Shown here: positions 22,966 through 35,334 of the stretch, one piece after another
Position numbering within the stretch: the first letter of the stretch is position 1
How the letters are laid out: each line of letters starts with the position of its first letter
Source: Prunus persica
Taxonomy: Eukaryota > Streptophyta > Magnoliopsida > Rosales > Rosaceae
Direction: 5' to 3'
Assembly (NCBI RefSeq): GCF_000346465.2
Contig: NC_034012.1
Span: 21,163,669 to 21,227,668, forward strand
DNA: 64,000 nucleotides
The notes under the pieces: model-generated
Seen by the model: the letters and a program-made list of their open reading frames with translations, nothing else
Told to the model about the DNA's origin: nothing
Database searches by the model: none
Made by a program: the position numbers and the translations under genes

Positions 22966-25900
22966 TCATTCAATCCATATATCTTCACACCCATCTCGAA
23001 TATTTTGACCGCCTAACTCACCTACCAGTTCATCAAATGTGTCAACATTTGGCATCCCTCTAGTAAATGGCTCACACTCAATTATCACATCACCTAAGAC
23101 TTCATCACCAATAACATCATTATATTCTCTATTAGGCATTGATAACACTACCGACCAACCACGATGCATCGGGTCGTCAACAAAAAATATTTGTTTGACT
23201 TGAGAAGCCAAAACAAATTGGTCATTCCTATGTCCAATTTTACTCAAATCTACAAGGGTAAATCCAAGTTCGTCGACTACAAGACCAGAACTATCTATCC
23301 AATCACACCTAAAGACTGGGATTGTAAACTTTTGGTAGTCAAGGTCCCAAATTTCTTGAATGACACCATAGAAACCCATATTTGAGAGAATTGGGTTTTT
23401 ATCCTTGGCACTAGCAACTTGCATGGTATGTGCAAGTAAATAAACTCCACTATTTTGAGTTGTCCGCACATCATCTTGTGCCTTGATATTGAATTTAATA
23501 CCTTTAATAAGATAGCTCCTATATAATGGCACTGACATGTTTGGACCAGCTGCTAGCCACCTTAAATTTTCTGATACGCCATGATTGTCTTCCTCAAGTT
23601 CACTTTGAACCTGCAAATTAATCATATCTTAATTCAATCTAACATATAAATAAGAAGAAAATTAAAAGAGAAATATGTTATTCAACAACATATACCTTGA
23701 AGCGTAGCCATTGAATGAAAGTGCTATTGTGCTTTCCTGCAGCCACTTTGTTCTCTTTCTAAATTTTGGATAAGCAGTCTTGATGTGAATCATATGTTGC
23801 CTACATGACACGAAAAATTCAAGCATTACGGTCCTAAATATAGAAGATAAACATAAGAAATAATTTAAAATGGAAACTTAAAGAATAAAGCTCATACGTA
23901 CTCGATATAAGGTAGGACTTCCTCCGTATTCTCCAAGACATATAGATGTGCTTGATTCAACAGGTCCTGATCAACTACGCTCACTGTGCAACCTGATAAT
24001 GGCTTTGAAAGTCCCATCTTTTGGCTTGAAGGCACTCCAACTGTACTAACATCAGATAAATGCTGAGTACAACACTCTACCGCTTCTTCAGCTATATACC
24101 GCTCAGCAATGCAACCTTCGGGACGAGTACGATTCTGAACATACCCCTTCAGCACTTTCATATATCTTTCAAACGGATACATCCACCTAAAATATACTGG
24201 CCCACATAGACGAACTTCTCTGACAAGATGTACTACTAGATGAACCATGATATCAAAGAATGAAGGGGGAAAGCACTTCTCAAGCAAACACAGAGTAACT
24301 ACTACATCTTCTTCCAACTTATCTAGCTTGGAAACATCAACAGTCTTTGCACATATAGCATTGAAGAAGAAGCACAAACGTGTTATTGCATACCTTGCAG
24401 GCTTCTCCAAAACAGAACGAATTGCCACAGGGAGCAATTGTTGCATTAAGGTATGACAATCATGTGATTTAAGGCCAAGAAGTCTTGAATCTTGTAAAGA
24501 TACAAGATTTTTAATATTTGAAGAATAACCTTCAGGGACCTTCATACCATAGAAAGAATTGCAAACCTCTCTCTTCTCTGCTCTTGACAAATTCCAAGGC
24601 CCAGGAGGCAAACGAGTACGTCTTTCTCCATACTTGGGTTGCAAATCAGTTTTGACCCCCATGTTCAATAAATCTAATCGAGCAGCAATCCCATCTTTAT
24701 TTTTTCCAGGGATTTCCAGCAATGTACCAATGATACTATCACAAACATTCTTCTCAATGTGCATAACATCTAGGGCATGCCTCACAGGAAGGTATTTCCA
24801 ATACTCGAGATCAAAGAATATTGATTTCTTCTTCCAACAAACTCTGTCACCATTTTCAACCATATGCAGCACTTCTTCTCCGGTTAATGGCTCGGGAGGT
24901 ATGCCATATTCAGGTTTCCCATTAAAAGCTGCACGTTGCCTCCTATATGGATGATTGATTGGTAACCATTTTCTATGCCCAATGTAACAAATTTTGTGGC
25001 CATTTTTCAACCTGTGACTAGGTGTATCATCGCCGCATATTGGACAAGCTTTATATCCTTTAACAACACAACCAGATAAGTTTCCATAGGCGGGGAAATC
25101 ATTAATTGTCCACATTAATGCAGCTCTGAGTGTAAAGTATTCTCCATTATGTGCATCATACACTCCTCTAATCCCATCCCACAAAGATTTTAAATCATCA
25201 ATCAAAGGCTCCAAGTAGACGTCTATATCATTTCCGGGTTGTTTAGGACCGGAAATCAATAAGGTTAACATCATGAACTTTCGTTTCATGCACAGCCATG
25301 GAGGGAGATTATATGTAACTAAGATAACCGGCCAACAACTATATCTGCTACTTAGAGAACTGTGGGGATTGAATCCATCAGATGAAAGAGCCAATCTCAA
25401 GTTTCTCGGCTCATTACCAAACTCAGGCCATTTATCATCAAGAAGTTTCCAAGACGGGGAATCCGCCAGATGAGACATCTGACCGTCAATTGACTTTCTA
25501 GCAGCATGCCAAGTCAAACTCTTAGCTGTCTCATGTGATTGAAACATCCTTTTAAACCTTGGAATTGGAGGAAAATACCACACCACCTTCGCTGGCACAC
25601 CCTCTTTCAAGATTGAATCTTTGCCTTCCTTCCACCTTGAGATACCACAAGTAGGACAATTAGTTGAATCCTCATACTCCTTCCTATACAAGATGCAATC
25701 ATTGGGGCATGCGTGCATTTTCTCATAACTCAGCCCCAATGCACACAAAGTCTTTTTAGCCTCATACATAGAGGTTGGTATTGTATTTCCTTCTGGAAGC
25801 AAATCGCCTTGAAGTATCAATAATTCTGTAAAACAGACATCACTCATCCCATGTTTTGCCTTCAAATTATACAACTTCACTAATGCCGATAACTTCGTGT

Positions 25901-26303
25901 ACTTTCTACAACCAGGGTACACTGGTTGATCTCCATCCCCAATCACATTGGCAAACTCATACGGATCGGAACCAAAATCATTATCATCCATATCAATTTC
26001 TTCAGACACAAAACTGTACCTACTATGGCCATCATCTTCTTCAACATTTCTACTAGCATTAGTAGTTGCTTCCCAAGGTTCTCCGTGAAATGTCCAATTC
26101 TTATAGCTTTGGTCAATTCCATTAAAGTATAAGTGATCCCTTATAATTCCAACCCCAAACAACTTCAAATTAACACATTTAACACATGGACAACGGATAT
26201 GTGTTGTAGTTAGAAGATTTTCTACAGCAAAGTTCAAAAATGCTTCCACCCCAAACTCATATGCCTTCGATCTTCTATCCGAGTGCATCCATGACTTATC
26301 CAT
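22966..26303 (-). CDS. CACTA catalytic transposase (tnp2/TNPD type), three coding exons
   Basis: The protein cuts and joins the element ends in the nucleus. Coding exons on the minus strand are 26303-23898, 23758-23696 and 23610-22966, with GT/AG borders and phase 0 at both junctions, giving 1,037 residues. Start: ATG at 26303 (MDKSWMHSD), the usual start for this family; the upstream in-frame GTG is not used. Domains in order: transposase-associated N-terminus with CPCVKC (about 1-80), tnp2 core (about 150-500) with the Asp-bearing LALSSDGFNP segment, DUF4218 (about 610-740), then DUF4216 in exon 3 (GFYGVIQEIWDLDY...). Exon 2 supplies the KHNSTFIQWLRFK linker. No stop or frameshift is seen, so it may be functional. 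The next gene upstream is on the same strand. Confidence 0.93.
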
Positions 26304-26396
26304 CTCCGACACTATAACCTATTATCTATAATAAAGTGAAAATACAGGCAATGACCATCACTATAGCAGATTATACAAAGATCTAATAGCAAGTAA

Positions 26397-26600
26397 TACA
26401 CAACAGAGACGACGGGTTTTAAACAAAAACAGACGTATTTGGCATATATAGACGACGGATTTTCAACAGACGTCGTCTAATATAAGTAATACAAACGACG
26501 GTTTATGAAAAAACCGTCGTGTATAAGTAATACAACGACGGTTTTTACATAAACCGTCGTGTAATCGTCGTCGTATGCCTAAAAAGGCGTCGTGTCTCAG
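26397..26600. repeat. ACGACGG motif cluster upstream of the transposase coding region
   Basis: Short direct and inverted copies of ACGACGGTTT and AAACCGTCGT lie between the transposase coding start and its probable 5' non-coding exon. This places element-specific motifs in the gene's 5' intron. Confidence 0.7.
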
Positions 26601-26934
26601 TTTATTTTCAAGAACCCAAAACCCATTAAGAACACAACATATATATGAAACCAAGCAAGAAACCAACATATACATGAAACCAAGCATGAAAACAATAAAT
26701 CCATTCCCAATTCAACATAACATAGGGTGATTAAAAGATCCGACAAAATTAAATCCATTCCCAATTCAACATAACAGATAATGTAATCCATGAACCCATT
26801 AAACAGAAAATCCATGAACCCATACTTATAAGCACATTATTAACAGATCGCAAAGCATATACCTAAAACCCTTTAACAAAACAACCTAATATCATTCAAT
26901 GAATTTACAAGGGGAAGATAGGGTTTGTACTTAC

Positions 26935-27080
26935 AGGTTGGACGAGCTCACAGATTCGACGGAGCAGAAGTGAGAGAGCAACTTTTAATTAGAGCAACTT
27001 TTAATTAGAGCAGAAGTGAGAGAGCGAAATGTTATGTTGCGCGAAATCTGAAAATTTTAGGGTTCAGGGTTAGAAGAATA
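26935..27080 (-). promoter_or_regulatory. Probable 5' non-coding exon and promoter of the transposase gene
   Basis: On the minus strand a good splice donor (CCAACCT/GTAAGTAC) ends at 26935. Upstream are pyrimidine-rich sequence and a local duplication of AGAGCAACTTTTAATT (26978-27010). A matching acceptor lies just before the ATG at 26303 (ATAG/TGTCGGAG). No coding frame is needed. The transcription start was not identified. Confidence 0.4.
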
Positions 27081-28215
27081 AGAATAAGAGCCAAATATAA
27101 AAAAATTTAGGACGCGCGAAAATTTTTAGAGCGCGCGCTCTTTAAAACGTCGAAAGAAAAACCATGGCGAAAGTTCTACAAGAACCGACGTAAATGTAAT
27201 ATTCCACGACGGAAACACTGAACGTAACGCCGTTTATTTTGACGCTTCATTTTTCGGATTAATTTTAAATTTATTTTCAATATTTTGATATAAAGACGAC
27301 TGAAAAACCACGTCGGGGTTAAGAAATTGAAAACGTTGTAAATTATAATAGACGGCTTACATATTAAAATGACGTCGTTTAAAGTAGAAACCATGTCGGA
27401 TAATTTACTGCATGACGTAACATATGTATTCCACGACTCAACCACCGTCGTTAACAATTAATACCCTAAACCCTTAAAACTAAATTATATAATTTTAAAA
27501 ATTAAGTTTATAAAAGGGTTTATGGTTTTACAGCCTAATATATACCCTAGACTACCCAAAAATTATACTTTAAAAATAAACCCCAATAAATAACAACCCT
27601 AATCTCTAAACCCTAGACTCTAAACCCTAAACCATAAAACTAGAAGTGATTTTATGACTCATCAAAACAATTTTGTTTTGGATGTTCATTTTAAATTTTT
27701 GTTATTCAAAATGAATTTTTTCAAGGTTTAGGGGGAAGAAAATATATCATTGACTTCATAGGAGTTGACTTTGCATTTTTCTGATTTATTTTAAATTTAT
27801 TTTGAATATTTTGATATAAAAATAATAAAATATTCTTATCACAACAACAAACCACGTCGGTGTTAATAAATTGTAGACGTTGTAAATAGTAATAGACGAC
27901 TAAGTTGTTAAAATGACGTCGTTTAAATGACAAACGATGGCGGATATTTAACTATCCGACGTAAAATATATATTCCTCGACTTAACCGCTGTCGTTACAA
28001 AGTACTACCCTGAGCCCTTAAGAAATTGAAGACGTTGTAAACCATAAACGACTCCATTGTTCAAAGAACGTCGTCTAAATATCCTTTTACGTCGGATATT
28101 TTTAAAACGAAACCACAAAAAACGACGGCTCTTGACTTTATTACGTCGTTGGAAAATTATTACACGTCGGTTACGCATTTTGTATGTTTGTTTTTGTTTT
28201 TACTTTAAGAAAACC
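27081..28215. other. Inter-gene spacer of the CACTA element
   Basis: No coding frame is supported. The stretch holds further GACGTCG/CGACGT motifs (27170-27450, 27850-28175), AT-rich sequence and telomere-box-like AAACCCTA motifs (27463-27480 and 27586-27640). Confidence 0.6.
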
Positions 28216-31200
28216 TCAACAAATTTTTACATTATATATTATAGACAAAATTTGTACATTATACATAAATATCAAGTGTTCAATAATTCCCCTATTCCAT
28301 TTGAAGGCAAACAAACTCTGCCCATTCATTCCGACTTCATCAATTGCTTCTTGGGGGTATGGCTCTTCCTGTTTTCCCTTCGCATACTGCATAAAAACAA
28401 TGACTATTAGGGTTTATAAATAAAAGGAAATTCAATCACAGACGACCATAACCGACGTAGTATATCTATTCAACGACGGTAATTTTACATGACCGTCGTT
28501 GATAATACAAAAAACGACGTAAAATGTTTGAAGGTTATTTCTTCTTACCTTCTTCTCAAACCCCAAGGAAGGATCCATGATGATGTCCTTCATGAAGCGC
28601 ATCACGTAATACCCGCATTCGACATTGCTGGGTTGCTTTGGTGTGCCTGACAGAGTTTTCCAAATGACTGCCTTACGGCCTGATCTGGCTATGTGGGAAT
28701 TATAAATTTTTATGGCACTGTTCACGATGTTTTTGGCCTCTTCATCGACCACACGATTTCCTGGCAGAGGATCCAGAAAATAGACTGTTTCCCTCTTTGC
28801 TCTTACAATCAGCAAGATCCAATGACGGCTGCACAAAATTAATATAAAAACGACGGTTATTTACAAAAACGACGTATTATAATATTTCACACGACGAAAT
28901 AAAGTAGCAATCGACGACATTATATATTTATCACGACGATAAATAACTACCGACGTGGTTAGTCGTTTCAAACGACTCAATAAAATAAAACACCGACGTG
29001 GTTAGTTTATACGCTGTCATTTATTGAAAATCATAAAAACAAAATCCTGTTAAGGAGACTAACCCTGGATTGTAAGGCATCAGGAAAATCTGTTCACCGT
29101 CAGTCTTCTGAAGTCGTGATGCTACAAGTCGTGATCTGTCAGCTATTGTGCCAGAGCTGGCACTAACTGTAGCAGGGTCGATAAAGCCAACCATTGTGCA
29201 CATATTTGCTTGTTTTAAAACATCGTGTAAGTACCTAAATATATAAAATAATATAAACAAGTCAGCGCAAAAAAAACACACGACGGTTATGTATAACAAA
29301 ACGACGTATTATAAGGTTTCACACGACGTACTGAAATAGACAACGACGTTATAATAAATTTATCACGACGGTACATACTAACGACGTGGTTAGTTAGTTA
29401 AGACGACGCAATAAATAAACCAACGACATAATATAAACAAGTCAGCAAAAAAAACACACGACGGTTATGTATAACAAAACGACGTATTATAAGGTTTCAC
29501 ACGACGTACTGAAATAGACAACGACGTTATAATAAATTTATCACGACGGTACATACTAACGACGTGGTTAGTTAGTTAAGACGACGCAATAAATAAACCA
29601 ACGACGTATTATTTTAGAATGACAAACCTCATATATACAGCAATGACTGTAGCTCCTATTTCCTCCATGCCTGCAAATTGTGTAATATCTTCAGGCAGGA
29701 GGAAGGTATCGCGCTCTAGACCAAAGACCTCCTTATCAATTGTAAAGTGCAGGGTCTTATCTTGAGGCACGAGTGTCGTTTCCACATAACGACAAAGGGT
29801 TTGTAAAGAAGATGGCGCCTCCATATTTGAATAATCAACAACTTTAGTAACCTGTTTAAAGAAATAAAAAAAATGACGTGGTAATTCAATAAAAACGACG
29901 GTTTAAGGAATAAAACGTCGTCTGAAAACAATTTAAACGACGGTGAAAAAACCGTCGTGGTGAATTATTTATTACGTCTTAGAAAACAATTCCGCCGTCT
30001 AAGTTGTAAACAAACGACGGTTTAAAGAAAAATATCGACGTCTGGAATTTTGAAAAACAAATAAAAAAGGTAAAGTTATGTGAACATACCTGGTCGTCAT
30101 CTTCTTTCTCCTTTTCATCTTGTTTTTCTTCCTTATTCTCTTCATATATGACGTCGGGAATGATTAACTCCGTCGTCTAAAAACCACAAAGTTTTAAAAA
30201 TAACGACGTTTAATGGCGTGTAAAACAAGTAAACTAAATACGACGTGGTATTGAAATACAAACGACGGTTTATTTTTAAAATCGTCGTGGTATGTATTTC
30301 AAACGACGGTTTTATTTAAAATAACGACGTCTAATGGTTTTTAAAAAAACAGAGAATTCAAAGTTCAGATATGTTACCTTTTCTTCCTGATGTTTCCCAT
30401 TTTTGGCATTATCATCCTCAAAATGCTGGGATCTCACATCACCTCCAGAGCAGCTTGCTTTGTCAGACATTGGATTTTTGGGACTTTGGCTAATTCTGGG
30501 TTTAAGCATGCTTGGATCAAAATTGGGAATTAATTGGGAAAGCTGACTCAGGAAATGCTCCCTCTCAGCCTCTACCAATTGTTTCGTTCTAGCCTCCATC
30601 CTTAAAGCCTCTTCCCTTGCCTTAGCCTCCATCTTTTTAGTCTCTTCTTGAAGGAGAACTCTTAAAACTGTCCTTCAAACGGTCGTCAAAGCTCACTCTC
30701 TGTGGTTTGGGTAAATTGAAATATTGCTTTGGTGAGATCCCAGCACCTACTCCTCTGACCCTGCCTGGATGCTCGGGGCCCAAAGTCATGGTCAGCACAT
30801 CATTGCTGCCAGAGACGGTGACTTTGCCTTCCGAGACTTGTTTTTGCAAATCATCCTAAAACAAAGATATATAAAAAAGTAAGAACAAAAACACACGACG
30901 GTTATTTATATACAAACGACGTATTATATAATTTCACATGACGCAATAACATATAAATCGACGTTATTATAATTTATCACGACGGTAGTTATACCGACGT
31001 GGTTAGTTCTTTAAAACGACGAAATTAATAAACCACCGACGTCTTATGTAACAGAGGGATGATTCAATATTCACACCTTTAACGACGTTGTTTAAAACAT
31101 ATCGACGTAGTAATTTAATACAGACGACGCGAAATTGAACCACCGACATCTTATGCTATAATTACAGAAAACAGAGTTCTGATTCCTATTTAGACCTTTA

Positions 31201-32144
31201 ACGACGTGTTTTAAAAAATGTCGACGTGGTAATATCATTCACACGACGCAAAATATAACATAAGACGTAATAAGAATTATTCACAGTTTAATAAAAATTT
31301 AAAACAGAGTGAGTAGGCTTACAATTAATTTTGCTTTCTCTGCCACCTTTGGATCAGGGATGTTACCATGTTTGTCCTGTCTAGCTCTCTTCCATAAGGT
31401 AGATCGATCAATTTCTACCCCAGGCATGGTTTCCTCTAATTGATCCTCCAAACCGGCATATCCTTTTCGAGACAATCGATGATTGTACTCGAGTTTCTCC
31501 CTAATCTGTGCATGTTGAGAATGCACAGACTCAAAATCTTTGGATAGCCTTGAAGCTACAAAGGCATCCCATTGTGCTTTCTCTATGAATTTATATGTTT
31601 CAGGGGGTTGGCTTAATCTCTCCCTGTCATTGGTGTATGGAAGGATATAATGCCTCGTTAGTGTAGACTTGAAATCCTTCCATTTCTTGGCAGCAGAAGC
31701 TAAGACAGAGTTCTTGCCCCCTTGACCTACTACAAAAGCAATGTCAACTGCTTCCCAAATCTGCTCCTTTATATCCTTGGGGATTTGAGCCCATTTCAAG
31801 TCCACAAGTGGAACTCTGGAGCGTGCCAACACACCAATATAGGACTGCATCTCACTATGAGCTTGGCCAATTCCTTTCCCCCTTTTATTGTACTCAACAA
31901 TTGGCCTCAGTTTCTGCAGTTTTCTCTTCACAACACGAGGCATTGTGCTCATACCTCGACCAGCCTTTGAATCATCAGATATTGTTGTCCCGCTGGTTGG
32001 TTCTGTATCAGCAGATGATGAAGCAAACTTCATCTTCTTCGAAGACTTCATTATCTTCGAAGACTTCTCTTGAGGAGGTACTTGCTCCTCACCTCCATTT
32101 TTCTTGGAGCCAGAATCCTTACTTTGGTCTTGGTGAGAAACCAT
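28216..32144 (-). CDS. CACTA second gene: Transposase_24-like N-terminus plus Ulp1-type cysteine protease, seven coding exons
   Basis: Coding exons on the minus strand: 32144-31323, 30855-30378, 30176-30090, 29851-29628, 29234-29064, 28828-28549, 28386-28216. All introns are GT/AG with compatible phases. The start is ATG at 32144, 14 bases inside an acceptor (CAG/TTTTGTC). Exon 1 has the plant transposase motif DRSTLWKRARQDKHG; exon 2 a coiled MEAKAREEALRMEARTKQL helix. The last exons form a C48 peptidase domain with His in GRHWILLIV, Asp in YFLDPLPG, and Gln/Cys in QPSNVECGYYVM. These proteins accompany tnp2 transposases; the peptidase may cleave SUMO-like tags, though its role in transposition is unproven. 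Exon 2 is 478 bases long where a multiple of three is needed, so a one-base excess near 30672 breaks the frame. Confidence 0.85.
29248..29607. repeat. 180-bp tandem duplication in an intron of the second CACTA gene
   Basis: Two nearly identical copies (29248-29427 and 29428-29607) start ATAATATAAACAAGTCAGC and contain the same order of ACGACGG and ACGACGT motifs. The duplication lies between the exons at 29851-29628 and 29234-29064 and does not touch coding sequence. Confidence 0.9.
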
Positions 32145-32158
32145 TTTTACAGACAAAA

Positions 32159-33013
32159 CTGCAAGTGAAAATATTTCAAGAAAAGATTAAGAACACAAAC
32201 GACGGTTATTAATAAAATACGACGTATGATATGATTTGAAACGACGCAATGAAATAATATCAGACGTAATAAATTTTTAAAACCAAGGTAAACAACGACG
32301 AAATAATTGACTACAAACGACGTGATAATTAACTATAAACGACGGAATATTTATATAACGTCGTGGTATTGATGTTCACACGACGTCAGTAGTAATATAC
32401 CGTCGTCTATATAAGGATCCAAAACCCTTCTTTCTTTCTCTGTGAATGTTTGATTGCAGATTTGATTTTTCTGAACCATGGTTTTTGTTTTCTAATTTGA
32501 TAAAATACAAGGCCAAGAAAGAAAGTTTTGGAATCTTATATAGACGACGGTATTTTAATATGACGTCGTGGTATTAACATTCACACGACGTAAAACAATA
32601 AGATACTGTCGTCTATATTAGATACCAACCCTAATTTCTTTTTCTTTATATTTTATCAAATTAGGGAAAAACAAAAACCATTGTTCAGAGAAATCAAACC
32701 TGCAATTAAACAAGCAAATAAAAAAAAGACTAAAATTTTAAAAACAACTTTGTCAATTTTCAGACGACGCTAGAACGACTGACGAACCGTCGTGGTCTAC
32801 ATATTTAACCACGTAAATAAGAAGCTACCGTCGTCTTATTTAGTTGAGGTAGTTGTCTTCAAAGTTGGAAACTTTCCCTCTTTGTCTGTATATTTTATCG
32901 AACTTGGAAAGAAGTAAAATGATTTTGGCCAGAAAAAAGGTAAAAAGATTTTTCAAACAAAAAACGTATGAGCATGCAAAACAGCAACCAAAATAGTGAA
33001 AATGAAAGCTTAC
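32159..33013 (-). other. Intron in the 5' leader of the second CACTA gene
   Basis: The stretch runs from a donor at 33013 (AAAAG/GTAAGC) to an acceptor at 32159 (TTGCAG). It has no coding frame and is rich in ACGACG/CGTCGT motifs (32200-32410, 32540-32620, 32760-32840). Two similar 5'-end-like blocks with TTTCTTTCTCTG are present (32428 and 32637). Confidence 0.5.
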
Positions 33014-33190
33014 CTTTTGCGTGCAATGAAAGAAAGAGGAAGACGATGGATGTTTAAATTCAGAGACGACGAAGAAGACGAGAGGAAGACGATGAGATAC
33101 TCTGAAAGTGCTCTGACAAGGAAAAAAGTCTAAAAGTTTTCTCTGGGAGATTGAAATTTTTAATCGGGTTTGGAAAAAGTGCATGTGTAA
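33014..33190 (-). promoter_or_regulatory. Probable 5' non-coding exon of the second CACTA gene
   Basis: On the minus strand a pyrimidine-rich leader (TCTTCCTCTTTCTTTCATTGC) ends at a strong donor, CAAAAG/GTAAGC. This would splice to the acceptor just before the ATG at 32144. The promoter itself is not recognised. Confidence 0.4.
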
Positions 33191-33635
33191 GTCAGGTAGA
33201 CGAAAAGTTGCTTACATATAAAACCATTTCAAAAAAATAATACGGCGGTTACATATAACTACGACGTATAAATTACAAAATACGACAGTACGTTTAACTT
33301 CGGACGTGGTAAATAATTACGAAAGTAGTGTTGTAGGTACCGTCGTAGTAAACTCAAAATTAAAGTACATAAGTAATAACTCGCGTCATGGTAGATCATT
33401 TAACACGTCGGTTTTATTAATGTACCGACGTGGATTTATGTAATATACGTCGGTAATACCGACGTTGATTTTACAATTTAAACGGCGGTTTTTTTGTAAG
33501 GACCGCCGTTGGTTTTAAAAATTTATTCTATAAATTTGTCGCTTTCATTCATTTTCGGTTTACATTTAGGGTTCCAAGTTCTTCCTCTCTCAGAGACACT
33601 GTCTCTCACATCTCAAAGACAGTAATTTGGATGTC

Positions 33636-34010
33636 TTTCTCAAAGAGAAATTGAGCTTACTCGCATCAAATCTATGTCCACAAGAAGAAGCTTGTCAACT
33701 AGCCTTCTCACTTCCTTGATCAAGCCTGATAGGACACTTAGTGCTTCTGAATACTCCTTGCTTTCCATCAAAAGAGATGCAAGCCTGGCCTCCACTCGCT
33801 GTCGAAGGAAAGTTCGCTTCTCAGGGAAATCTGAAGATCAGATGTGCCTGATCCTCTGCTTGATTTTCTTGGCTAAGAAGATCCGTCAGATTTGTGATAG
33901 CCTCTTCCTTTATCCGTAGAGCTTCAGAAGAAGAAGATGGGTTTCAAGAATGCGATAAAGAATAGAAATGGCTTCAGATGGCCTCTAAAGCATGAGCAAT
34001 CGAATCAGTG
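33636..34010 (-). pseudogene. RPN6: Captured fragment of the 26S proteasome subunit RPN6 (PSMD11)
   Basis: RPN6 is a lid subunit of the 26S proteasome. Two minus-strand pieces match its conserved N-terminal part in the right order. The first (34010-33851) reads TDSIAHALEA, SEAISILYRIL, SSSSEALRIKEEAITNLTDL. The second (33822-33636) reads EKRTFLRQRVEARL, then KEYSEALSVLSGLIKEVRRL and DKLLLVDIDL. About 55 residues expected between them are absent, replaced by 28 unrelated bases. Small frame breaks lie near GLU-rich ILEN and after DIDL. No start codon or downstream proteasome domain remains. Being inside the CACTA element and flanked by its ACGACG motifs, it is a transduplicated host gene piece, not a working gene. 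Whether it is transcribed is unknown. Confidence 0.85.
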
Positions 34011-34129
34011 CTTTGAACTATACTTTGAACTATACAAGTCAATGCTTTGAACTATACAAGTCCTGCAGAAAGATAAAGGACCAAACTATTAAAGAAACTG
34101 AAACTGTTAAAGAAACCCCAAACTAACAC

Positions 34130-35333
34130 GACGCAATATTTGTTTTGCGACGTGGAATCTTTTCATTTAACGTCGTTAGGTTTAATATAACCGACGTGGA
34201 TTTGAATTTTTAAATTATGAATAGAATTTTTTTTCCCGTGACCTTTCAGTTTATTTTTCAATTACAGTGCGTTATAAATAGAGTTTTTTTTCCGGAGGAA
34301 ATTTAAAATGAAGGAAATTAATGTTCTGGAATATGTAAAGTTTCTTTTTTGGATGACAGATTTAAATAAAATAATAATATAAAAACAACGACTGTTTTTG
34401 TATTACTGTCGTCGTTTTTCGTCGTCTTAAGTAAGACTAAGACGACGTAATATATTTGTTGAGCGACGTTGATTTGTGTTTTAAACGTCGTTAGGTATAA
34501 TATAACCGTCGTTGAAAATTGTCTCTCTGATTGCAAATTTGCAACGACGTTAGGTATAATATTTGTAGATACACAAACGCACACACATCATCAACTTCCA
34601 AAAAATTGTCTCTCTGATTGCAAATCTGTGTCATCTGTTAAGATTATGATGTGGAACAGAGTTCCATCTGGTAAGATTTCGTAACCCTTGGGATCTCAGA
34701 AAAATCTGATTATGTCGGCGGTTTTCTATATAAACCGTCGTGGTTATTTCAATTCTTGTCATTAAGTAGATCTACCGACGTAGGATAAGAAAATCAAAGA
34801 AAAAAATTGTTAACAAAAATTCTTATTAAGACGACGGTTTAAATTAAAGGTACGACGTATAAAATGAATAAATACGACGTTAAATTTTATAGTACGATTT
34901 AAAGATAACGTCGTAGAACTATACCAGAATGACGTCGATATATTTATATTTTTCGTCGTTGTACATTAATTTAATACGGCGATATTTTGTATTTTAAAGC
35001 CGTGGATTTGTTTGTAATTATACAGCGTCTTATACGAAAACCTCGTCGTGTTATTTTATGAGTAAAAACGGCGGCTTTTATTGAAATCGTCGTCTTTACT
35101 TTCTACGTCGGTCGATTCATAACTTCTGCCGTTCTTTGTTGGCTTTGATTTTACACTGCGGAAATCTGTTTCAAATAGACGTCGGTTGTTTAATTAAGTA
35201 CGTCGTTGTTTTTGAACAGCCATTTGAATCTCCATTTTTTAGTTGTCTAAGGTGGTATTACACGACGGTGTTTTTAGAACCGTCGTCTTTTTAAAAACCA
35301 CGACGGTTTTCACTGAGACCGTCGTTGTTTTCT
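34130..35333. repeat. Right subterminal repeat region of the CACTA element
   Basis: ACGACG, CGTCGT, GTCGG and CGACGT motifs are dense in both orientations between the RPN6 fragment and the right terminus. A short duplication is visible (AAAAATTGTCTCTCTGATTGC twice, near 34517 and 34602; longer stretch not quoted). No coding frame is supported. Confidence 0.8.
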
Positions 35334-35334
35334 G

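Noticed and set aside
26310..26312. Upstream start of the transposase at 26312
   Set aside because: That codon is GTG; the family start MDKSWM is an ATG at 26303, just after a plausible splice acceptor.
33674..33919. Plus-strand 81-codon frame (MSTRRSLSTSLL...)
   Set aside because: It is the antisense shadow of the RPN6 fragment on the minus strand.
33636..34010. A functional RPN6 gene
   Set aside because: Only N-terminal pieces are present, an internal portion is deleted, and the frame is broken.
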